Source of the DNA: Hyphomicrobiaceae bacterium
Lineage (GTDB): Bacteria; Pseudomonadota; Alphaproteobacteria; Rhizobiales; Methyloligellaceae
Direction: 5' to 3'
Length of the DNA: 64,000 bases
Assembly: GCA_028066055.1 (NCBI GenBank)
Contig: JALCBY010000003.1
Span: 156,874-220,873 of the forward strand
Position numbers and translations under genes: made by a program. The notes under the pieces were generated by a model that had not been told where the DNA came from, searched no databases, and saw nothing but the letters and a program-made list of their open reading frames with translations. Positions 53,991-62,139 of the stretch are shown in pieces (the stretch's first letter is position 1; every line of letters begins with the position of its first letter).

Positions 53991-54362
53991 GTGACGAACT
54001 TCAAAAATCCGACACCGATCCTGCGCATGTTCGACGAGGACAAGGCGCGCGAATTCTATGTTGATTTCCTCAGTTTCTCGATCAACTGGGAGCACCGCTT
54101 CGAGGAGAATTTTCCGCTCTATATGGAAGTGGCGCGGGATGGGTGTGTATTGCACCTTTCGGAGCACCATGGAGATAGCTGCCCCGGCGGCACGGTCCGT
54201 ATTGAGGTGAGCGGCATCGAGGACCTTCAACGGGATCTCGCGGCGTCTGGCTACAAATTCGCCAAGCCCGCGCTTAGCGAGACGCCCTGGGACACGCGTG
54301 AGATGCAAATCACCGATCCGTTCGGCAACCGGCTCGTATTCTTCGAGCCGTTGGAAACATAG
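53991..54362 (+). CDS. VOC (glyoxalase/bleomycin-resistance) superfamily protein
   Basis: Chosen start GTG 53991, six bases after GGAG; GTG 53955, which overlaps the MAPEG frame's stop, is an alternative. The 123-residue protein has the paired beta-alpha-beta-beta-beta layout: ILRMFDEDKAREFYVDFLSF, then LHLSEHHGDSCPGGTVRIEV and MQITDPFGNRLVFFEP. Such proteins bind metal and act in isomerisation or resistance, sometimes simply by sequestering a drug. The specific role is unknown. Confidence 0.87.
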   Translation: MTNFKNPTPILRMFDEDKAREFYVDFLSFSINWEHRFEENFPLYMEVARDGCVLHLSEHHGDSCPGGTVRIEVSGIEDLQRDLAASGYKFAKPALSETPWDTREMQITDPFGNRLVFFEPLET

Positions 54363-54389
54363 CTATGCCGCAGCATTGAGCGGCGCGCC

Positions 54390-54872
54390 CTATTTCATGT
54401 TTGCCGTGCCCTCCCAACGCAATGCGAACCGCCCGTCCGCCGACTGGCTGAGGACCTTGGACGTGCCTTCGCCGGTCATGCCTTCATACTTGCCGGTGCC
54501 GCCCATAACGGTCCATGTGCCGTCGTCGCCTTTCGTCGTCCATGACAACCACCAAATGTCGTTGTCACCGTCGACCACATCGCAATAGCCGTAACCGGAG
54601 TCGACCTGACCGTTGGCATCAAGGAGATAGGTGCCCGCGCAGTCCTGTGTAGAGAGATGGAACGGCAGTTCCGGATCGTCCGTGACGAGAACCGACCGGC
54701 TCTGGGTGCGAAGCAGGTTGGCCTCGTCGGTCAAGGGGGTCACGTCGCTGTCTGTGGGCACATAGGTGTTCGTGCCCGACACCTTGACCTCCTTGGCCTG
54801 AGCGGGCGCCAAAGTCAGAAATACGACGGTTGCGGCGGCGGCCGCGGCCCGCGATGTGCGGCAGATCATCAT
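54390..54872 (-). CDS. Secreted protein, allene-oxide-cyclase-barrel-like
   Basis: ATG 54872 follows GGAGA. The 160-residue product has a signal peptide (MMICRTSRAAAAAATVVFLT, cleavage after AQA). Its mature part contains DCAGTYLLDANGQVDSGYGY and TWTVMGGTGKYEGMTGEGTS. The GGTGKYEGMTG turn is characteristic of small lipocalin-like allene oxide cyclase barrel proteins, frequent as hypotheticals in bacteria. No catalytic role can be stated. Confidence 0.78.
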   Translation of the reverse strand: MMICRTSRAAAAAATVVFLTLAPAQAKEVKVSGTNTYVPTDSDVTPLTDEANLLRTQSRSVLVTDDPELPFHLSTQDCAGTYLLDANGQVDSGYGYCDVVDGDNDIWWLSWTTKGDDGTWTVMGGTGKYEGMTGEGTSKVLSQSADGRFALRWEGTANMK

Positions 54873-54933
54873 AGTGTCTCCATTTCCGGGTGGCGTGCGT
54901 GGAGGGCGACTGTCCGTCAAAGCAGGGCTCGCG

Positions 54934-55629
54934 TCAAAAACTTTCTACCCAGGGCCTGAGCTCCACCTCCCACGTCCACGCAGAACGCGGCTGGTTGAGA
55001 ATGGCCATGTAGGTCTGCGCGATGGCGTCTGGCTCGAGCCATTTGTCGGGTTCCGCATCGGTGTTCGTCAGTCCGCGGTCCTCGTTCGCGACGCCGCCGT
55101 CGATGACGAAATGAGCGACGTGGATGTTCTTGGGCTGAAGCTCGCGCGCCAGGGACTGGGCAAGTCCCCGCAACGCGAACTTGCCCATGGCGAATGAAGA
55201 CGATTGTGCATATCCCTTCACGCTGGCCGATGCGCCGGTGAAGAACAGAGCGCCGTGTCCCTGATCGAGCATCCGGCGCACCGCATGTTGGGCGACAAGA
55301 AACCCGCCATATGAGGATACCAGAAGAGCGGTCTTGACCCGGTCGCGGTCAAGTTCGGCAATGGGCCCGCGTTCGCGTCCGCTCGCGTTGAACAGAACCA
55401 CGTCGAGCGTGTCGAAAGTTTCATCAACTTCCGCAAACATTTCATCAACGCTTTCGGGGTGCGTCACGTCACAAAGAAGCGTCTTCGCCTTGATCTTCTT
55501 CGCAAGCGGTTCGAGTTTTTCCGTGTTGCGCGCGGCGAGAGCAACCTGATAGCCGTCCGCCGCGAGTGCGCGTGCGAACGCCGCGGAGATGCCGCTGCCC
55601 GCGCCGACGATGAGCGCATGTTTTTTCAT
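54934..55629 (-). CDS. Short-chain dehydrogenase/reductase-like protein with Phe at the catalytic Tyr position
   Basis: The 231-residue protein starts KKHALIVGAGSGISAAFARAL, a Rossmann glycine motif (GxGxGI variant). It has FNASGRERG in place of NNAG. The usual YxxxK reads FAMGK within SSSFAMGKFALRGLAQSLAR, so the catalytic tyrosine is Phe while the lysine is kept. Related annotated SDRs share this FAMGKFALRG motif, so the change is not a local error. It may bind nucleotide without ordinary dehydrogenase chemistry. Confidence 0.85.
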   Translation of the reverse strand: MKKHALIVGAGSGISAAFARALAADGYQVALAARNTEKLEPLAKKIKAKTLLCDVTHPESVDEMFAEVDETFDTLDVVLFNASGRERGPIAELDRDRVKTALLVSSYGGFLVAQHAVRRMLDQGHGALFFTGASASVKGYAQSSSFAMGKFALRGLAQSLARELQPKNIHVAHFVIDGGVANEDRGLTNTDAEPDKWLEPDAIAQTYMAILNQPRSAWTWEVELRPWVESF

Positions 55630-55711
55630 CCGACTTATCCTGTGACTGTGCTGTCAAACCGGCGCGCAGCCTAGCGGCGGGACCTTGGCGGTGACAAGCG
55701 GCAAGTTCGCG

Positions 55712-56311
55712 CTATGCCGGCGGCACTTCCTTGGCGTTGGCGGCCGCCAGCGCGGGACGGTCGGAGCAACGTTCAAGATAAGCATCCACGACATCGCTGG
55801 CGGGCAACATCTCACGGATAAAGTGGCCGAGACTCGCGATCATGATATCGGCGGCAGAGAAGTTCTCTCCGGCGATATAGGTCGTCGCGTTGAGGCTCGC
55901 GAGAATACGTTCATCCATTTCCTTGCGGCTGCGGAAGGTGTGCGCCAGACCATCATGCTCGTCAAGATCGAAGAACTGAAGGTTGAGCACCGGCTCCATG
56001 ACGCCCGCATAATAGGCAAGCCAAGTGAGATAGGCGCCGCGTTCCGGATTGCTCACCTTGGGCGCTATACCGGCATCCGGACACATGTCGGTCAGATAGA
56101 GCGCGATCGCGATCGACTCGGTGATGAGTGTGCCGTCATGCACGAGCGCCGGGACTTTCTTGTCGGGGTGAGGGTTTTTGGCATCGGGACCGCCTGAACC
56201 GTCGGCATGCACGATGTCCACATACGCGATCTCATAGTCCGCTCCGAGTTCTTCGAGAAGCCACAGAATGCGGGACGACCGCGACTGGGGTGCGTGATAG
56301 AGGGTCAGCAT
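55712..56311 (-). CDS. Glutathione S-transferase family protein
   Basis: ATG 56311 follows GGGAG; the longer frame to 56371 has no support. The 199-residue protein begins MLTLYHAPQSRSSRILWLLE, the N-terminal thioredoxin-like domain with an active-site serine. It continues HPDKKVPALVHDGTLITESIA (cis-Pro loop) and an all-helical C-terminal domain with NFSAADIMIASLGHF. It should conjugate or transfer glutathione. It is divergent from the DUF899 gene across an AT-rich palindromic promoter region. Confidence 0.92.
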   Translation of the reverse strand: MLTLYHAPQSRSSRILWLLEELGADYEIAYVDIVHADGSGGPDAKNPHPDKKVPALVHDGTLITESIAIALYLTDMCPDAGIAPKVSNPERGAYLTWLAYYAGVMEPVLNLQFFDLDEHDGLAHTFRSRKEMDERILASLNATTYIAGENFSAADIMIASLGHFIREMLPASDVVDAYLERCSDRPALAAANAKEVPPA

Positions 56312-56387
56312 GAGGGTACTCCCAACGATAAACGAAAAGAGAACATAAGCAGAACATTTACATAAAAACAAGCGGAATCATTAGGGA

Positions 56388-56440
56388 TTGACAAAAATAA
56401 CAATTTTGTTAATTAACAATTATATTAAATGATGATCATC
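56388..56440. promoter_or_regulatory. AT-rich divergent promoter with two palindromes
   Basis: Contains TTGACA (56388-56393) as a candidate -35 box, the perfect 14-bp palindrome TTGTTAATTAACAA (56406-56419), TATATT (56421-56426) and the palindrome GATGATCATC (56431-56440). It lies between the GST and DUF899 genes. The ArsR-type regulator encoded two genes downstream is a natural candidate to bind here. Confidence 0.55.
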
Positions 56441-56476
56441 ACTGCCGTCGATCGAAAATGTGGAGTTTGAGACCCA

Positions 56477-57184
56477 ATGGAACCGAACAATGTCGTTTCC
56501 CGGAATGAATGGCTGGATGCCCGAAAGGCGCTGCTCGCCGATGAGAAAAAGCTCACGACCATGAAGGATCAACTAGCCGCAAAGCGCCGGACGCTTCCGT
56601 GGGTGAAGGTCGAGGAGCCTTATGTCTTTACCGGTCCGGAAGGCGAAGAAACGCTGCTCGATCTGTTCGGGCCGCACAGCCAGCTCATCGTCTATCACTT
56701 CATGTTCGGACCCGGATGGGAGCAGGGTTGCAAGTCATGCTCGTTCCTGTCGGACCATATCGACGGGACACTGCCGCATCTTGCTGCGCGGGACGTCAGT
56801 TTCGCCGTCGTGTCGCGCGCGCCGTTGGACGAGTTCCTTCCCTTCAAGGAGCGGATGGGCTGGACGTTCAAGTGGGTGTCGTCGAGCGGCAACAGCTTCA
56901 ATTTCGACTATCACGTATCGTTTGTGCAATCCGATCTGGGGAACGGCGAGAAGAACTACAATTTCAATACAAGTGGGGCGATGAGCGAGGAGATGCCGGG
57001 CGCCAGCATCTTCGTCCGAAACGACGCGGGCGACGTTTTTCACACCTACTCTTGTTATGCGCGGGGCCTCGACGGATTGATCGGCACATACGCCTATCTC
57101 GATCTCGTGCCGAAGGGCCGGGACGAGGATGATCTGGAATTCACCATGGCCTGGGTACGGCACCACGACCGCTATGATACGTGA
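56477..57184 (+). CDS. DUF899 family thioredoxin-like protein
   Basis: The 235 residues match DUF899: an N-terminal helix (EWLDARKALLADEKKLTTM), WVKVEEPYVFTGPEGEETL, then LIVYHFMFGPGWEQGCKSCS with a CxxC (GCKSCSF) at the thioredoxin-like position. SFAVVSRAPLDEFLPFKERM and DVFHTYSCYARG follow. Members are presumed redox proteins of unknown substrate and are often encoded with ArsR regulators and AHSA1 proteins, as here. A start-proximal site is weak. Confidence 0.9.
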   Translation: MEPNNVVSRNEWLDARKALLADEKKLTTMKDQLAAKRRTLPWVKVEEPYVFTGPEGEETLLDLFGPHSQLIVYHFMFGPGWEQGCKSCSFLSDHIDGTLPHLAARDVSFAVVSRAPLDEFLPFKERMGWTFKWVSSSGNSFNFDYHVSFVQSDLGNGEKNYNFNTSGAMSEEMPGASIFVRNDAGDVFHTYSCYARGLDGLIGTYAYLDLVPKGRDEDDLEFTMAWVRHHDRYDT

Positions 57185-57194
57185 GGACGGTGCG

Positions 57195-57533
57195 ATGCAG
57201 AATCTGGATACCACCTTTGCAGCCCTCGCTGACCCGACCCGGCGTGCGATTGTCGCGCGGCTGGCGCAAGGGAGCGCCACCGTGAACGAGCTCGCCGAAC
57301 CGTTCGATATTTCGCTGCCCGCGATCTCGCGCCATCTGAAGGTGCTGGAAAATGCCAATCTCATCCGGCGTGAAGTGGAGGCACAGAAACGGCGCTGTCA
57401 CCTGCGTGCCGAGACGCTCAAAGACGCGTCGGACTGGCTCGAGGAGACACGGGCATTCTGGCTGCAGCGCCTGAATGCGCTGGAAGCCTATCTCGACGAA
57501 ACCCGGAGAACGGAGGACAAGTCTCATGAGTAA
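57195..57533 (+). CDS. ArsR-type winged-helix transcriptional regulator
   Basis: ATG 57195 follows GAGG and gives MQNLDTTFAALADPTRRAIV, the standard N-terminus of this group; the frame extending back to 57129 overlaps DUF899. The 112-residue protein contains FDISLPAISRHLKVLENANL as recognition helix. No cysteine metal site is visible, so it is the non-metal ArsR subtype usually paired with an AHSA1/SRPBCC gene. It overlaps that gene by eight bases. Confidence 0.93.
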   Translation: MQNLDTTFAALADPTRRAIVARLAQGSATVNELAEPFDISLPAISRHLKVLENANLIRREVEAQKRRCHLRAETLKDASDWLEETRAFWLQRLNALEAYLDETRRTEDKSHE

Positions 57534-57987
57534 CGCCGCTGCCGAGGATACGGAAGTTCTGCAACTGACCATCGAGCGCGAATTCGCGCATCCGCCTGAA
57601 GCCGTGTTCGCCGCCTGGACCGATGAAAAGGCGTTGCGCCGCTGGATGGGCCCGGGCGAGGTGAAGGCGCCGGAATCGCGGATGGAGGCGCGCGAAGGCG
57701 GCACATACGTCTTCCCGATGATCACGCCGGACGGAAAAACGCCCACCGTGCGCGGCAAGATCCTTGAGATCGTTCCGAACAAGAAGCTGCGTTTCACCTG
57801 GTCCTGGGATCAGGAGGACGGCAGTGCGGGCCAGTTGATGGAGGTCTCGCTCGATTTCAGGGCGACGGCGTCCGGTACGCTGCTGGTGCTGCATCACACC
57901 AACTTCATCGACGTCGAGGCGCGCGATCATCACAACAGCGGATGGATCGGCTGTCTGGTCAATCTCGAGGATTATCTCGCCGGTTGA
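57526..57987 (+). CDS. SRPBCC (AHSA1-like) protein
   Basis: ATG 57526 overlaps the ArsR stop. The 153-residue protein has the START-like fold of AHSA1 proteins: TIEREFAHPPEAVFAAWTDE, WMGPGEVKAPESRMEAREGG, LRFTWSWDQED and a C-terminal helix ending GWIGCLVNLEDYLAG. These proteins bind a hydrophobic ligand; the partner ArsR protein often responds to the same stress or ligand. Confidence 0.92.
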   Translation: MSNAAAEDTEVLQLTIEREFAHPPEAVFAAWTDEKALRRWMGPGEVKAPESRMEAREGGTYVFPMITPDGKTPTVRGKILEIVPNKKLRFTWSWDQEDGSAGQLMEVSLDFRATASGTLLVLHHTNFIDVEARDHHNSGWIGCLVNLEDYLAG

Positions 57988-58073
57988 GGCCTGATAACGC
58001 CCGGCGTCTGGCATGGAACGGCAATTCCCGTTAGAAAGGCGGCTGGTTTTTCAACGGGAGCGCGAGCCTTCTC

Positions 58074-58901
58074 ATGCCAGACTCACGATCTGTTCTCATC
58101 ACGGGTTGCTCTTCGGGTATCGGCTATGCCTGCGCGCACGGTATGAAAGCGCGCGGATGGCGGGTTCTGGCGACGGCTCGCAAACGGGAAGACATCAAAC
58201 GCCTCGAGGGGGAAGGCCTTGAGGTGCTTCAGCTTGAATATCGTGATGCGCAATCGATCAGGAAATGTGCCGACGCGGCGCTTGAACGAACGGACGGGAA
58301 ACTTGCGGCCCTTTTCAACAATGGTGCCTACGGCCAGCCGGGGGCCGTGGAGGACGTGTCTGTCGATGTGCTGCGCGAGCAGTTCGAGGCCAACTTCTTC
58401 GGCTGGCATGATCTGACATGCCGGATCATTCCTGCGATGCGAAAGCAGGAGCACGGCCGTATCGTCCAATGCTCGTCCTGCCTGGGTCTTGTATCCCTCA
58501 AATATCGCGGCGCCTACAACGCAACGAAGTTCGCGCTTGAAGGCCTGAGCGATGCCATGAGGCAGGAATTCGCCGGCTCCGGTATCCACGTCTCGCAGAT
58601 CGAACCGGGCCCTATCGATACGCGGTTCGTGGAGCACTCACTGGCCGCCTACAGGGCGAACATCGATCTTGAAGGGTCGGTTCATGCGGCGATCTACAAA
58701 GAGCGGATCGCCAGCATGGAGAATGGCGGAAGCACCCGCTTCAAGCTGGGTCCGGAGGCCGTTCTGGAAAAACTGATCCATGCACTCGAGAGCCCGGATC
58801 CGCGCGCCCACTATTACGTGACGACCGCGACCCACCTGTTGGCCTGGGGCCGGCGTCTCTTGTCAACGCGCCTGCTGGACCGGGCGACGGCAGGCCAATA
58901 G
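58074..58901 (+). CDS. Short-chain dehydrogenase/reductase
   Basis: The 275 residues show the NAD(P) motif TGCSSGIGYACAHGMKARGW, FNNGAYGQPGAVEDVSVDVL in the NNAG position, the catalytic Ser in VQCSSCLGLVSLKY and canonical YNATK. It is therefore an active-type SDR, in contrast to the one at 54934. The sequence resembles the group annotated as retinol- or steroid-type dehydrogenases in alphaproteobacteria. The substrate is unknown. Confidence 0.92.
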   Translation: MPDSRSVLITGCSSGIGYACAHGMKARGWRVLATARKREDIKRLEGEGLEVLQLEYRDAQSIRKCADAALERTDGKLAALFNNGAYGQPGAVEDVSVDVLREQFEANFFGWHDLTCRIIPAMRKQEHGRIVQCSSCLGLVSLKYRGAYNATKFALEGLSDAMRQEFAGSGIHVSQIEPGPIDTRFVEHSLAAYRANIDLEGSVHAAIYKERIASMENGGSTRFKLGPEAVLEKLIHALESPDPRAHYYVTTATHLLAWGRRLLSTRLLDRATAGQ

Positions 58902-58928
58902 ATCCGCCCAACCATCAGGAGACCGCCA

Positions 58929-59123
58929 ATGCTGGACGCAACTGCTACTGCTCTCATTCCCATTGCGCTCATTGCGGTGGCTATCGTGCTGTGCCTGGGT
59001 CTGTGGAACATGCTCCGCGCCGGACCCGGTAACATGTCTCAAAAGCTCATGCGCTGGCGCGTCGTGCTACAGTTCGCAGCGATCGTCGTTGTCATGGCGG
59101 CAATCTATTTTGCGGGGCCCTGA
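58929..59123 (+). CDS. HIG1-domain twin-transmembrane protein
   Basis: The 64-residue protein has two membrane helices (about 8-27 and 44-61) with the short basic loop RAGPGNMSQKLMRWRVVLQF between them, characteristic of the bacterial HIG1/twin-transmembrane family. Mitochondrial relatives assist respiratory complexes. In Hyphomicrobiales it commonly precedes the cobalamin adenosyltransferase, as here with a 29-base gap. Confidence 0.88.
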   Translation: MLDATATALIPIALIAVAIVLCLGLWNMLRAGPGNMSQKLMRWRVVLQFAAIVVVMAAIYFAGP

Positions 59124-59152
59124 GCCTTGCGGCCCGAAAGCAGGACGGACCC

Positions 59153-59728
59153 ATGGTCGTTTTGAACAAGATCTATACCCGCACCGGCGACGACGGGACG
59201 ACGGCGCTCGGCAGCGGCGACCGGGTGGTAAAATACAGCCCGCGCATCGAAGCGTATGGCACGGTCGACGAGACCAACGCCACGATCGGTGTGGCGCGGC
59301 TGGAACTTGGCGACCAGCATGGAGACGTCGACGGGATGCTGGCCCGCATTCAGAACGATCTGTTCGACCTCGGAGCAGATCTGTGCGTTCCGCAGAATGA
59401 AGGCGACGACAAAGCCCTGAGGATCGTGGCGGCGCAGGTTGAAAGGTTGGAGAGCGAGATCGATATGCTGAATGGTGAACTTCAGCCCCTGCGTTCGTTC
59501 GTTCTGCCCGGTGGAACCCCCGCGGCGGCGGCACTGCATGTCGCGCGCACCATCTGCCGGCGCGCTGAAAGACGCATGGCCGAGCTCGCGGCAATTAAGG
59601 ATGAGCGCGTGTCCGGGCCCGCGCTGCGCTACATCAACCGCCTGTCAGACTTCCTGTTCGTTGCCAGCCGTTATGTGAACGGCAAGGGCAAGGGCGACGT
59701 TCTCTGGACGCCCGGCGAAAACCGCTGA
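59153..59728 (+). CDS. pduO: Cob(I)alamin adenosyltransferase, PduO type
   Basis: The enzyme adenosylates cob(I)alamin to coenzyme B12. The 191-residue protein begins VVLNKIYTRTGDDGTTALGS (ATP-binding KIYTxxGDxGxT) and contains AYGTVDETNATIGVAR, FVLPGGTPAAAALHVARTIC and the C-terminal YINRLSDFLFVASRYVN. All are hallmarks of the PduO family. No cobalamin-dependent enzyme gene is present in the window. Confidence 0.95.
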   Translation: MVVLNKIYTRTGDDGTTALGSGDRVVKYSPRIEAYGTVDETNATIGVARLELGDQHGDVDGMLARIQNDLFDLGADLCVPQNEGDDKALRIVAAQVERLESEIDMLNGELQPLRSFVLPGGTPAAAALHVARTICRRAERRMAELAAIKDERVSGPALRYINRLSDFLFVASRYVNGKGKGDVLWTPGENR

Positions 59729-59743
59729 AGCGCCCTGGCTGCA

Positions 59744-60460
59744 ATGTTCGTCCCCGTGCATGACATCAACCCCTTGAAACGGCTTCCGTTTCAATGGGCG
59801 ACCGTGTCGTTGATCACGTTGAACGTGCTGGCCTATCTCGTGCTCACGCTTGATCTCTTCGCACCCGCCAACCGCTATGCGGTCGAGTTTGCCCTCGTGC
59901 CCGCGGAGTTTCTGGGCCGGTCGGACCTTCCATCGCAGACCGTTCTTTGGGGGTACGAGCCGCTGCCGCTGCCGGAGGCGACCACATTGCTGACATACAT
60001 GTTTGTGCATGGGGGCTTTTTTCATCTCGCCGGCAACATGACTTTTCTCTGGGTCTTTGGTGACAATGTCGAGGACGCGATGGGGCATTGGCGCTTTTTG
60101 CTGTTTTACATGCTGTGTGGCGTGATCGCCGCTCTCGTTCATGTCGCAATGGCGCCGGACTCCGAAACGCCGGTCGTAGGCGCCAGTGGTGCTGTCGCCG
60201 GCATTATCGGCGCTTATCTTATGCTGCACCCCAATGTGCGGATTTGGGTTCTTGTCCTGTACCGGATTCCGCTTCGGCTCACGGCGGCATGGCTGGTCGG
60301 TTTGTGGGTTGCCCTGCAGGTGTACTATGCCTTCTTCGATAAGGATCACATTGTCGCATGGGACGCGCATCTGGGCGGCCTGGTAGCCGGCGTGATTTTG
60401 ATCCTGTTCATGCGCCGTCAGGGCGTGGCTTTGTTCGACAGAACCATCACCAGGGTCTGA
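59744..60460 (+). CDS. Rhomboid family intramembrane serine protease (copy 1)
   Basis: A 238-residue protein with six hydrophobic segments. Catalytic residues are intact: Ser148 in GASGAVAGIIGAY and His209 in AHLGGLVAG. HGGFFHLAGNMTFLWVFGDN followed by VEDAMGH is the conserved loop and helix 2 motif (HxxxxHxxxN). It cleaves a transmembrane substrate within the membrane. It starts 16 bases after pduO and is followed seven bases later by a paralogue of identical length. Confidence 0.93.
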   Translation: MFVPVHDINPLKRLPFQWATVSLITLNVLAYLVLTLDLFAPANRYAVEFALVPAEFLGRSDLPSQTVLWGYEPLPLPEATTLLTYMFVHGGFFHLAGNMTFLWVFGDNVEDAMGHWRFLLFYMLCGVIAALVHVAMAPDSETPVVGASGAVAGIIGAYLMLHPNVRIWVLVLYRIPLRLTAAWLVGLWVALQVYYAFFDKDHIVAWDAHLGGLVAGVILILFMRRQGVALFDRTITRV

Positions 60461-60467
60461 GACGCAG

Positions 60468-61184
60468 ATGTTTGTTCCCATTCACGACAAAAACCCGCTG
60501 AAGCGCATTCCGTTTCAGTATGTGACGGTTGGGATCATCGTCGCCAACATTGTGCTCTATGTGGTATTCCAGTCAGGATGGATATTCCCGATCGATGAAC
60601 GCGTCGCAGCCTTCGCTCTGATCCCTGCCGAGTTCTGGTCCGGAAAGGCATCATTGTCTGCCGACGTGTCGGTGCCGGAAGGCGCGTTCCCCGTTCAGGA
60701 GCGCTGGACGCTCGCCACCTACATGTTCGTCCATGGCAGTTTTTTGCATCTGCTCGGCAACGCATTGTTTTTGTGGGTTTTCGGAGACAATGTCGAAGAC
60801 GCCATGGGGCATGTCCGCTTTCTCCTGTTCTATCTGATCTGCGGCATTTTCGCGGGCCTTGCCCATACGGCGGTCTTCAATGCGTCACAGATCCCGGTCA
60901 TCGGATCGAGCGGCGCCGTCGCAGGGGTCGTCTCTGCTTATCTGATGCTGCATCCCAAAGTGAAAATCTGGGTTCTTGCGCTGTGGCGGATACCCATCAA
61001 GATCACGGCCGCCTGGGTTCTTGGTTTCTGGGTTTTGTTGCAGGTCGGCAGCGCGATTTTGTCCGAGGGAGACGGGGTCGCCTGGTGGGCGCACGTGGGT
61101 GGTCTTGTTGCCGGAGCCGTGCTGATATTGTTCATGCGCCGGCCGGGCGTCCCGTTGTTCGACAAGACGATGAGCGGCGCCTGA
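60468..61184 (+). CDS. Rhomboid family intramembrane serine protease (copy 2)
   Basis: The second of two tandem rhomboids, also 238 residues, with Ser148 in GSSGAVAGVVSAY and His209 in AHVGGLVAG, the same positions as copy 1. The shared block LFLWVFGDNVEDAMGH is identical in both, while the loop between helices 1 and 2 differs (SGKASLSADVSVPEG here). Both appear catalytically competent. Tandem duplication followed by divergence of the substrate-facing loop is the simplest reading. Confidence 0.93.
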   Translation: MFVPIHDKNPLKRIPFQYVTVGIIVANIVLYVVFQSGWIFPIDERVAAFALIPAEFWSGKASLSADVSVPEGAFPVQERWTLATYMFVHGSFLHLLGNALFLWVFGDNVEDAMGHVRFLLFYLICGIFAGLAHTAVFNASQIPVIGSSGAVAGVVSAYLMLHPKVKIWVLALWRIPIKITAAWVLGFWVLLQVGSAILSEGDGVAWWAHVGGLVAGAVLILFMRRPGVPLFDKTMSGA

Positions 61185-61277
61185 TCCGTCCCGCCACGGC
61201 CCTTGCCGCATGTGCTTCGAGGGCATGCCATCGGGCATTGACTCGGGCGTTTGGCGGCAGTACCGTCGCGCGGCTAT

Positions 61278-61357
61278 TTCGCAAGTGCGAAGAGATATTT
61301 CCGGTTAGAAATCGTTGCTCTAACACGCGTTTCCACCGCCCGATCCCTTCGCACTTT
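61278..61357. promoter_or_regulatory. Dyad and half-site upstream of etfBA
   Basis: TTCGCAAGTGCGAA (61278-61291) has perfect six-base arms around AG. A related half-site TTCGCACTTT lies at 61348-61357, about 30 bases before etfB. The region between rhomboid copy 2 and etfB is the natural promoter. A regulator is not encoded nearby. Confidence 0.4.
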
Positions 61358-61389
61358 GGAGTATTTGGGGCGCAATCTGGGATGTCACT

Positions 61390-62139
61390 ATGAAGGTTCT
61401 CGTACCCGTAAAAAGGGTCGTCGACTATAATGTCAAAATTCGCGTCAAGGCGGACGGCTCGGGTGTGGACCTCGCCAACGTCAAAATGTCCATGAATCCG
61501 TTCGACGAGATCGCCGTCGAGGAAGCGATCAGGCTCAAGGAAGCCGGTACGGCTGAAGAAATCATCGCCGTTTCCATCGGTCCGCAAAAGGCACAGGAAA
61601 CCATCCGTACGGCGCTCGCTATGGGAGCAGACCGGGGTATTCTGATCGAGGCGGGTGAGGACGTGGAACCGCTCGCGGTTGCGAAGCTCCTGAAAGGGGT
61701 GGTCGAGGCGGAAAATCCCGACATCGTAATCCTCGGCAAACAGGCCATTGACGACGATTCCAACCAGACCGGTCAGATGCTGGCGGCGCTGCTCGGCTGG
61801 CCGCAGGGCACTTTCGCATCCAAGCTGGAGTTTGACGGCGGCAAGGCACACGTGACCCGCGAAGTCGATGGCGGTCTGCAGACGGTCGTTCTGAACATGC
61901 CGTGCATCGTGACAACCGATCTGCGCCTCAACGAGCCGCGTTACGCGTCGCTCCCGAACATCATGAAGGCAAAGAAGAAGCCGCTCGAGGAAAAGACGGC
62001 AGCCGACTACGGCGTCGATATCTCTCCAAGGCTCAAGGTCATTGAGACAGTCGAGCCGCCGGCACGTCAGGGCGGCGAAATCGTCGACAGCGTCGGAGAG
62101 CTGGTCGAAAAACTCAAGAATGAGGCGGGTGTAATCTGA
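61390..62139 (+). CDS. etfB: Electron transfer flavoprotein beta subunit
   Basis: EtfB with EtfA forms the FAD/AMP-containing shuttle carrying electrons from acyl-CoA and related dehydrogenases to ETF-quinone oxidoreductase. The 249-residue protein begins [20 protein letters not shown] and contains [39 protein letters not shown] (AMP/FAD region) and [20 protein letters not shown] (dehydrogenase recognition loop). The stop overlaps the etfA start. Confidence 0.97.
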   Translation: MKVLVPVKRVVDYNVKIRVKADGSGVDLANVKMSMNPFDEIAVEEAIRLKEAGTAEEIIAVSIGPQKAQETIRTALAMGADRGILIEAGEDVEPLAVAKLLKGVVEAENPDIVILGKQAIDDDSNQTGQMLAALLGWPQGTFASKLEFDGGKAHVTREVDGGLQTVVLNMPCIVTTDLRLNEPRYASLPNIMKAKKKPLEEKTAADYGVDISPRLKVIETVEPPARQGGEIVDSVGELVEKLKNEAGVI

